Assembly (NCBI GenBank): GCA_039026755.1
Contig: JBCCLR010000046.1
Span: forward strand, 1-19,878
Direction: 5' to 3'
DNA length: 19,878 nucleotides
Source: CAKZYD01 sp039026755
Lineage (GTDB): Bacteria > Pseudomonadota > Alphaproteobacteria > Sphingomonadales > CAKZYD01
The notes under the pieces are model-generated. The model did not search any database and was not told the DNA's origin. It saw only the letters and a program-made list of their open reading frames with translations. Of this stretch, positions 15,087-19,878 are shown piece after piece. Each line of letters starts with the position of its first letter. Positions within the stretch are counted from its first letter, which is position 1. The position numbers and the translations under genes were made by a program.

Positions 15087-15512
15087 ATGGGTTACGCAGG
15101 GGGGTATGCAGGCGACGTATCGCCAATACAAACTTGGGATATGCTTCAAGCCGATGACACAGCGGTTTTGATTGATGTGCGGTCGGCGGCTGAATGGTCT
15201 TTTGTTGGCGTCCCGGATCTGACCCGTGTGGGCAAGCAATCTTTATTCATTGAATGGCAGAGCTTCCCATCCATGCAGCTGAACACGGATTTCGTTGCTC
15301 AAGTAACGACGAAGGTCGGTCAGGACAGCGCAGTGCTATGCCTTTGCCGGTCCGGCGCGCGCTCAGCCGCCGCCGCTGCAGCACTGACCGCGACAGGATT
15401 TAGTAAAGCCTACAACATTGCGTACGGGTTTGAAGGGGATATGAATAACGAGGGGCACAGAGGGACGACGAACGGCTGGAAAGCTGACGCGCTTCCTTGG
15501 CGGCAGAGCTAA
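15087..15512 (+). CDS. Rhodanese-like sulfurtransferase domain protein
   Basis: 141 residues containing a single rhodanese domain: AVLIDVRSAAEWSFVGVPD (26-44) and the active-site loop CRSGARS (87-93) with nucleophile Cys87. It ends NGWKADALPWRQS, as in stand-alone alphaproteobacterial rhodaneses. Members carry persulfide sulfur on the cysteine; the acceptor here is unknown. The N-terminus reads MGYAGGYAGDV, an apparent in-frame duplication of a GYAG unit. The start ATG at 15087 has a modest purine-rich GAGTGAGACG upstream. It ends 85 bases before dnaA and points the same way, so it could be co-transcribed with dnaA. Confidence 0.88.
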   Translation: MGYAGGYAGDVSPIQTWDMLQADDTAVLIDVRSAAEWSFVGVPDLTRVGKQSLFIEWQSFPSMQLNTDFVAQVTTKVGQDSAVLCLCRSGARSAAAAAALTATGFSKAYNIAYGFEGDMNNEGHRGTTNGWKADALPWRQS

Positions 15513-15597
15513 GCAACAATTATAGGCAAATCCAGGCTCGCCGCATGGCTGGTGGGCGCGGCCTCGTATTTGCGTTTAGAAAGGTACGGATCAGTTA

Positions 15598-16962
15598 ATG
15601 AGTGCGACAGACTTGGCCGCGGACTTTAGCCATGAGGCACATATCGATCCCACACAATGGGAAAAGTCACTTGATGAATTAAAATCAAAGCACGGTGAAA
15701 ACACATATAAAGCCTGGCTCGCGCTGATGGAGCCGAAAAGCATGTCCGGTGACACACTGGAAATTGCGCTGCCCAACACGCTTCATATCAATTATATTCG
15801 GGCAAATCTGATGCAGTCCGTTAAAGGCTGCATCGCGGCAAACATCGCCGGCGTCCAGGATGTTCGGCTGGTGTTGCAATCTGGGCGGGTCCCTGTCAAA
15901 GCCAGGCCGCGCGATCATTTTCCGCCGCCGCGTGATCATGTCTCAAGTCCGCTGGACCCACGCTACACCTTTGAGAACTTCATGGTGGGCCGGCCCAACC
16001 AATTTTGCTATGCAGCGGCGCAGCGCGTTGCAGAGAATTTTCCGACTGAGTTTAACCCATTGTTTATCCACGGCGGTGTTGGCCTCGGCAAAACACATCT
16101 ACTCCAAGCCATTGCGAGCCATGTAAAACAGCATCGGCCCGACGCGCGCGTGGTCTATTTATCTGCAGAACGCTTTGTCCATGCCTTCGTCACTTCGATC
16201 CAATCGGGCAAAATTGCGGAGTTTAAGCAAGCCCTTCGCGGCGCAGATTTGTTGCTTATCGATGATATCCAATTCATTGCGGGCAAAGAAAATTCGCAAG
16301 AAGAGTTCTTCCACACCTTTAACTTCCTTGCCGATGAGCGCCGACAGATGGTGTTCACTGGAGATTGCTCACCCGGCGATATGGCGCTTGAAGAGCGCAT
16401 TCGCTCGCGGCTCAATTCCGGCTTGGTGGTCGATGTGCACCCGATGGATTACGAGTTGCGGCTGTCTATCTTGTTGTCAAAGTCGAAGATGTATCCAAAG
16501 CTCGACATCGGCGAGGATGTCTTGGCGTATCTGGCGCGCAACCTAACCACCAGTGTACGCGAACTTGAAGGCGCGCTGCTTAAAATTAACGCGCATGTAG
16601 ATATCTCGCACCAAGATGTGACTGTGGATCTGGTGCGCGACCTCTTGCAAGACATGCTCCGCGGTGCATCGCGGCGCACCACGATGCGGGAAATTCAAAC
16701 AATTACAGCAGATCACTACGGCCTCAAGCGGTCCGATTTGTTGTCTCGTCGTCGGGTGCAAAAAATCGTGCGGCCGCGTCAGGTGGCCATGTATATTTGC
16801 AAACTGATCACCACCAAATCACTGCCTGAAATTGCACGTGCCTTCGACGGGCGTGATCATACGACGGTCATGTATGCGGTCCGTAAGATTGAAGACCTGC
16901 GCAAAGAAGACGCGGAGATCGATGCGGATGTCGCGCTGCTCTTGCGCAAGCTGCAGGGCTAG
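15598..16962 (+). CDS. dnaA: Chromosomal replication initiator protein DnaA
   Basis: 454 residues. Domain I (about 18-95) includes WEKSLDELKSKHGENTYKAW; a short linker domain II (about 96-122) follows. The AAA+ domain III runs from YTFENFMVGRPNQF (123-136) with Walker A GGVGLGKTH (159-167), Walker B LLLIDDIQF (218-226) and arginine-finger region ERIRSRLNSGL (266-276). Domain IV holds the DNA-binding helix-turn-helix with FDGRDHTTVMYAVRKIE (416-432). It binds DnaA boxes at oriC and opens the duplex. The ATG at 15598 follows GGTACGGA about 8 bases upstream. The sensor-1 region reads FTGDCSP where I would expect something nearer SADRSP. It lies downstream of rpsT, and its 3' end is followed after 12 bases by the large inverted repeat. 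Confidence 0.98.
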   Translation: MSATDLAADFSHEAHIDPTQWEKSLDELKSKHGENTYKAWLALMEPKSMSGDTLEIALPNTLHINYIRANLMQSVKGCIAANIAGVQDVRLVLQSGRVPVKARPRDHFPPPRDHVSSPLDPRYTFENFMVGRPNQFCYAAAQRVAENFPTEFNPLFIHGGVGLGKTHLLQAIASHVKQHRPDARVVYLSAERFVHAFVTSIQSGKIAEFKQALRGADLLLIDDIQFIAGKENSQEEFFHTFNFLADERRQMVFTGDCSPGDMALEERIRSRLNSGLVVDVHPMDYELRLSILLSKSKMYPKLDIGEDVLAYLARNLTTSVRELEGALLKINAHVDISHQDVTVDLVRDLLQDMLRGASRRTTMREIQTITADHYGLKRSDLLSRRRVQKIVRPRQVAMYICKLITTKSLPEIARAFDGRDHTTVMYAVRKIEDLRKEDAEIDADVALLLRKLQG

Positions 16963-16974
16963 CGCGCGCCGGTT

Positions 16975-17137
16975 CTAGAGCGGTTTAAGGTTTCTTTGAA
17001 GCGCCCTGACGGCTTAAGCACTCCAGTGGCCGCGTCGCTCGGCTTTGAATATACTATGCATGTCCTGCAGCCTCACTCCTAACCACTGGAGTGCTTAAGC
17101 CGTCAGGGCGCTTCAAAGAAACCTTAAACCGCTCTAG
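16975..17137. repeat. Exact 55-bp inverted repeat with 53-base centre (MITE-like element or large hairpin)
   Basis: The left arm 16975-17029 (starts CTAGAGCGGTTTAAGG, ends CACTCCAGTGG) is the exact reverse complement of 17083-17137 over all 55 bases. The bases just outside and just inside the arms do not pair. Each arm contains the 8-bp palindrome GCTTAAGC. The 53-base centre (17030-17082) includes ATGCAT and CTGCAG and encodes nothing visible. Both outer ends are CTAG, itself a palindrome, so a 4-base CTAG (or TA) target duplication cannot be separated from the arm. The element lies between convergent dnaA and the aminotransferase gene, and could act as a bidirectional transcription stop. 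No second copy is seen in this window. Confidence 0.93.
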
Positions 17138-18267
17138 GCAGCGGCGTTTTCGCAGCATGCGAGTGCTGATTTTAAGGCATCCACGACGTCATCAATGGCG
17201 CTGAATGGGAGGTCTGGATAGAGCGGTAGACTGAGCGTCCCGCTGCCCCATTCTTCTGCAACCGGCGCCTGAAATGCATCCGCGGCAAACAGCGAGAGCT
17301 GTGTGAGCGCACGGTAGTTCACCGTGCAGCCGATGCCAAGCGTATTGATGTGCGCGATCACTTTATCGCGTATTTGGGGCGCAACCCAAATCGGGAATAG
17401 ATGCTCAGCATGGCGCGCATTGGCTGCGACGACGGGCAAGCGAATAGGCAAGTTTTCAAGAGCTTTGCGATAGTGCTGTGCACGCTGGGCGCGCAGCTCT
17501 AAGCGGTCTAAGCAGGTGTCAATTTGCGGCTCAAGTAAGGCGGCTAAAATATCCGGCAAAGAGCCCTTCATGCCTGGCTCTTCAACATCCCAATGCTGGT
17601 AGTATTGATTCTTAAAGCGGTCACTGGCGCTGGCTGACATGCCATGTGCGCGAAACCGGCTGATTTTTTCAAACAGCGCGCCATGACGCGTGACAACCGC
17701 ACCGCCTTCCCCACATGTCAGGTTTTTCGTGGCATAAAAAGAAAACAGCGCAGCATCAGACAGTGCGGCGGGCTGAACATCCTCACGGGCGCTTTCAAAG
17801 GCGTGCGCGCAATCTTCAATCAAATACAGACCATGACGATCAGCCAGCTGCCGCAGCGCCAGCATATCGCACATTTGACCATAGAGATGAACGCAGAAGA
17901 TGGCTTTGGTGCGCGGGTTTATGGCCTCTTCAACCTGGGCAGCATCAAGCAATAACGTGTCCGGTTCAGCATCCACCAGCCGCACTCGCGCGCCACAAAG
18001 TAGCGGAATATTCGCCGTTGCGACAAACGTCATCGCTGGAACGATCACTTCATCGCCTGGGCCAATACCCAGCGCCTTAAACGTCGCGAATGCAGCTGTG
18101 GACCAGCTGCTTGTCAAAGCACACTGGGCGCCGCCAAAGACTGTTCCGATGCGTGCTTCAACACGTTTGGCGACGTTGCCATAGGTTAGGTGGGGCGTGC
18201 GAATAACCTCAGCGGCGGCCTGCGCATGCGTATCATCCAAGCCATGTCTATAAAATGGAACGGTCAT
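17134..18267 (-). CDS. DegT/DnrJ/EryC1/StrS-family PLP-dependent sugar aminotransferase
   Basis: 377 residues, normal for the family. The PLP-binding lysine is Lys181 in LFSFYATKNLTCGEGGAVV; Asp152 in LIEDCAHAFES contacts the cofactor ring. Other family phrases are LGIGPGDEVIVPAMTFVATAN (66-86) and HLYGQMCDM (127-135). Members transaminate nucleotide-linked keto-sugars, usually with glutamate, making amino sugars for O-antigen, capsule or glycosylation. The active-site stretch is close to the ArnB/PseC-like branch, but the sugar cannot be stated. The divergent RmlB-like dehydratase could supply its keto-sugar. The stop codon TAG lies within the last bases of the large inverted repeat, so the C-terminus may have been set by that element. 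Confidence 0.9.
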   Translation of the reverse strand: MTVPFYRHGLDDTHAQAAAEVIRTPHLTYGNVAKRVEARIGTVFGGAQCALTSSWSTAAFATFKALGIGPGDEVIVPAMTFVATANIPLLCGARVRLVDAEPDTLLLDAAQVEEAINPRTKAIFCVHLYGQMCDMLALRQLADRHGLYLIEDCAHAFESAREDVQPAALSDAALFSFYATKNLTCGEGGAVVTRHGALFEKISRFRAHGMSASASDRFKNQYYQHWDVEEPGMKGSLPDILAALLEPQIDTCLDRLELRAQRAQHYRKALENLPIRLPVVAANARHAEHLFPIWVAPQIRDKVIAHINTLGIGCTVNYRALTQLSLFAADAFQAPVAEEWGSGTLSLPLYPDLPFSAIDDVVDALKSALACCENAAA

Positions 18268-18453
18268 CGCTGCCGCGGCCTCGCCTATGGTGAACCGCTG
18301 TTAGACTAGGCGCGCGCGCTTTTATAAATGGTAAACAAGATTTTAAGCTGCACTTTTCAGAGCCGGTAAGAGTGTTAGATCGGCGCTATAAACCGTATCT
18401 TAAGTATGCGGCTTCATAGCTTATGCACCATAGCTGTTAAGGATAGAGAGCTC
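18268..18453. promoter_or_regulatory. Divergent promoter region between the aminotransferase and dehydratase genes
   Basis: 186 bases. CATAGCT is directly repeated (18415-18421 and 18429-18435), and AT-rich stretches TTTATAAATGG (18320-18330) and CTATAAACC (18386-18394) could carry -10 boxes for the leftward and rightward genes. None is certain. AAGGATAGAGAG (18439-18450) is the probable ribosome-binding site of the dehydratase. Confidence 0.4.
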
Positions 18454-19494
18454 GTGACCAAGCGCTTGCTTATTACCGGCGGTGCCGGCTTTGTCGGGTC
18501 AAATTTCACCCGTTATATCATGCAAAAATATCCCGATTATGCCGTGTCGGTGCTGGATGCGATGACCTATGCCGGTTCCATCGATAATCTGCCGCCAGAG
18601 ATGTTCTCGAACGATTACCCCGGCTACATGTTTTGGCAAGGGGATGTGCGCAATCCTGAAATTGTGAATGCACTGGTTGAGCAAAGCGATGTTGTTATCC
18701 ACTTCGCCGCAGAAACCCACGTGACGCGGTCGATTTTCGACAACCGGCATTTCTTTGAAACCGATGTGCTTGGCACGCAAACCGTTGCCAACGCCGTGCA
18801 GCGGGCCGGCAAATCCATTGACCGGTTCATCCATATCTCCACCTCAGAGGTCTATGGGACGGCTGAGCGCAATGAGATTGATGAAGACCACCCGCTCAAC
18901 CCCATGAGCCCTTATGCCAGCGCCAAATGCGGCGCAGACCGGCTCGTCTACAGCTATATGCAAACCTACGATATTCCCGCCGTCATCGTGCGGCCGTTTA
19001 ATCTCTATGGTCCGCATCAGCATCTTGAAAAAGTGATCCCGCGCTTCATCACCTCAGTGTTGCGCGATGAGCCGCTCACCGTGCATGGCCAAGGTACGGC
19101 AGCGCGTGACTTTGTGTTTGTGAATGATTTGTGCCGGGCGCTTGATACGCTAATGCACGCCCCCTGCGCTCAGGTCTGCGGCGAGGTTTATAACGTGGCT
19201 ACCGGCAAGCACCATTCGATCAATGATATTGCCGAAGCGGTCATTGAGGAATTGCATGCTGAGGGCGAGGCCGTGATTGAAAACGTCATTGAACGGCCCG
19301 GCCAGGTGGTGCGCCATACCGGATGCGCGCGTAAGATTACCGAACAACTGGGTTGGACGCCCCAGGTGAGCTGGCGCGAAGGGCTGCGCCGCACAATTCG
19401 TTGGTATCAAGACAATGAAGTGATATGGGACAAGCAGCTGTGGCTGCGTAAGGTGCCGCTTAATTACCGCGCTGGCGTGAAGGAGTATCACTAG
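18454..19494 (+). CDS. RmlB-like NAD-dependent nucleotide-sugar 4,6-dehydratase/epimerase (extended SDR)
   Basis: 346 residues from the GTG at 18454, chosen because LLITGGAGFVGSNF then begins close to the N-terminus and AAGGATAGAGAG precedes it; an in-frame ATG at 18406 would add 16 unlikely residues. NAD-binding GGAGFVGS is at 9-16, HFAAETHVTRSI at 83-94, catalytic YASAK at 154-158 and RPFNLYGPHQHLEKVIPRFI at 180-199. Overall similarity is to dTDP-glucose 4,6-dehydratase (RmlB). However, RmlB's catalytic TDEVYG is here TSEVYG (130-135), lacking the Asp. The reaction may therefore be a related one, such as 4,6-dehydration of another nucleotide sugar, epimerisation or decarboxylation. Divergent from the DegT aminotransferase, it likely makes the keto-sugar precursor of an amino-deoxy sugar. 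Confidence 0.85.
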   Translation: MTKRLLITGGAGFVGSNFTRYIMQKYPDYAVSVLDAMTYAGSIDNLPPEMFSNDYPGYMFWQGDVRNPEIVNALVEQSDVVIHFAAETHVTRSIFDNRHFFETDVLGTQTVANAVQRAGKSIDRFIHISTSEVYGTAERNEIDEDHPLNPMSPYASAKCGADRLVYSYMQTYDIPAVIVRPFNLYGPHQHLEKVIPRFITSVLRDEPLTVHGQGTAARDFVFVNDLCRALDTLMHAPCAQVCGEVYNVATGKHHSINDIAEAVIEELHAEGEAVIENVIERPGQVVRHTGCARKITEQLGWTPQVSWREGLRRTIRWYQDNEVIWDKQLWLRKVPLNYRAGVKEYH

Positions 19495-19576
19495 GGCTGT
19501 ATACACATTTCGCCCGGATTTGATCGCGGCGCGATGATTTTGTACGAGACGCTTCCAGACAGGCATTGAAAGCGGA

Positions 19577-19605
19577 TTGACACGCCCCACCTCTAGCGTT
19601 CGCTA
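19577..19605 (+). promoter_or_regulatory. Possible promoter/operator upstream of the transglutaminase-like gene
   Basis: TTGACA (19577-19582) is a perfect -35-like hexamer. Seventeen bases on is TCGCTA, a poor -10 match. The palindrome TAGCG-TT-CGCTA (19594-19605) overlaps that -10 position and could be an operator. It lies in the 157-base gap between the dehydratase and the next gene; chance cannot be excluded. Confidence 0.3.
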
Positions 19606-19651
19606 CCACCGAAATTGGCGAAACGATAACCGCGTTTGATAGGCATGCTCC

Positions 19652-19878
19652 ATGAAAGTCGCGCTGACCCACGTTACCCGTTATGCGTATGACCAGCCGG
19701 TCGAGCTCAGCCCACAGGTTGTGCGGCTGCGCCCCGCGCCTCATTCCCGCTCGAATGTGCAGTCTTATTCCCTCAAAGTGACGCCGGGCGAACATTTCCT
19801 CAATTGGCAACAGGACGCTTTTGCCAATTATCTTGCACGCATTGTGGTGCCAGAGAAAACCAAGACCTTCGAAGTGGC
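19652..19878 (+). CDS. Transglutaminase-like/DUF2126-type protein (N-terminal fragment, runs off the right edge)
   Basis: 75 codons are visible from the ATG at 19652, open to the window end. The text MKVALTHVTRYAYDQPVELS, then PQVVRLRPAPHSRS and EHFLNWQQDAFANYLARIVVPE, matches the beta-rich N-terminal domain of bacterial transglutaminase-like proteins, in particular the start of the very large (over 1000-residue) DUF2126-containing proteins. These carry a Cys-His-Asp transglutaminase core followed by an ATP-grasp-like region by family knowledge; neither part is in view. There is no signal peptide. Function in these proteins is poorly defined, and neighbours on the right are unknown. Confidence 0.82.
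   Translation, partial: MKVALTHVTRYAYDQPVELSPQVVRLRPAPHSRSNVQSYSLKVTPGEHFLNWQQDAFANYLARIVVPEKTKTFEV

Noticed and set aside
16975..17137. Inverted repeat as an intact insertion sequence
   Set aside because: Only 53 bases separate the arms, with no room for a transposase; at most it is a non-autonomous element.

Overview
This window is chromosomal DNA from an alphaproteobacterium, moderately GC-rich by eye. The evidence is gene content and order. A minus-strand block ubiE-ubiB-coaBC-dut faces away from mutM, enoyl-CoA hydratase, rpsT and dnaA, which is the arrangement I know from around dnaA in many alphaproteobacteria. The DnaA, S20 and UbiE proteins also read as alphaproteobacterial. I cannot name a genus from the sequence. 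No rRNA or tRNA genes, CRISPR arrays, prophage genes or intact insertion sequences are visible.

Left part (1-4379): a large TonB-dependent outer-membrane receptor, cut by the window edge, runs leftward. It diverges from a compact molybdate ABC transporter operon, modA-modB-modC (1878-4379). Sharing one 108-base promoter region, they could form an outer-plus-inner membrane uptake route for an oxyanion or metal ligand; that link is inference.

Minus-strand block A (4354-7495): a HugZ-like haem/PNPOx-fold protein, then a tight overlapping set in transcription order: DCC-type (DUF393) dithiol protein, membrane ICMT/NnrU-like methyltransferase, UbiG-like soluble methyltransferase, DUF4149/TMEM205-like membrane protein. 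The set looks like one transcription unit with no obvious assigned pathway.

Minus-strand block B (7639-12362): ubiE, ubiB, coaBC, dut and a MoeB/ThiF-type E1-like enzyme, nearly gapless, covering quinone synthesis, coenzyme A synthesis, dUTP removal and sulfur-carrier activation.

Plus-strand replication/repair block (12407-16962): mutM, an enoyl-CoA hydratase, rpsT with a strong hairpin terminator, a 488-base non-coding stretch with a very AT-rich core (a candidate origin region, though without a DnaA-box cluster), a small rhodanese, and dnaA. Directly after dnaA is an exact 55-bp inverted repeat with a 53-base centre (16975-17137), the most striking non-coding structure here.

Right part (17134-19878): a DegT/ArnB-type sugar aminotransferase (minus) diverges from an RmlB-like nucleotide-sugar dehydratase (plus), suggesting synthesis of an amino-deoxy sugar for a surface polysaccharide. 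The window ends in the N-terminus of a large transglutaminase-like/DUF2126-type protein.
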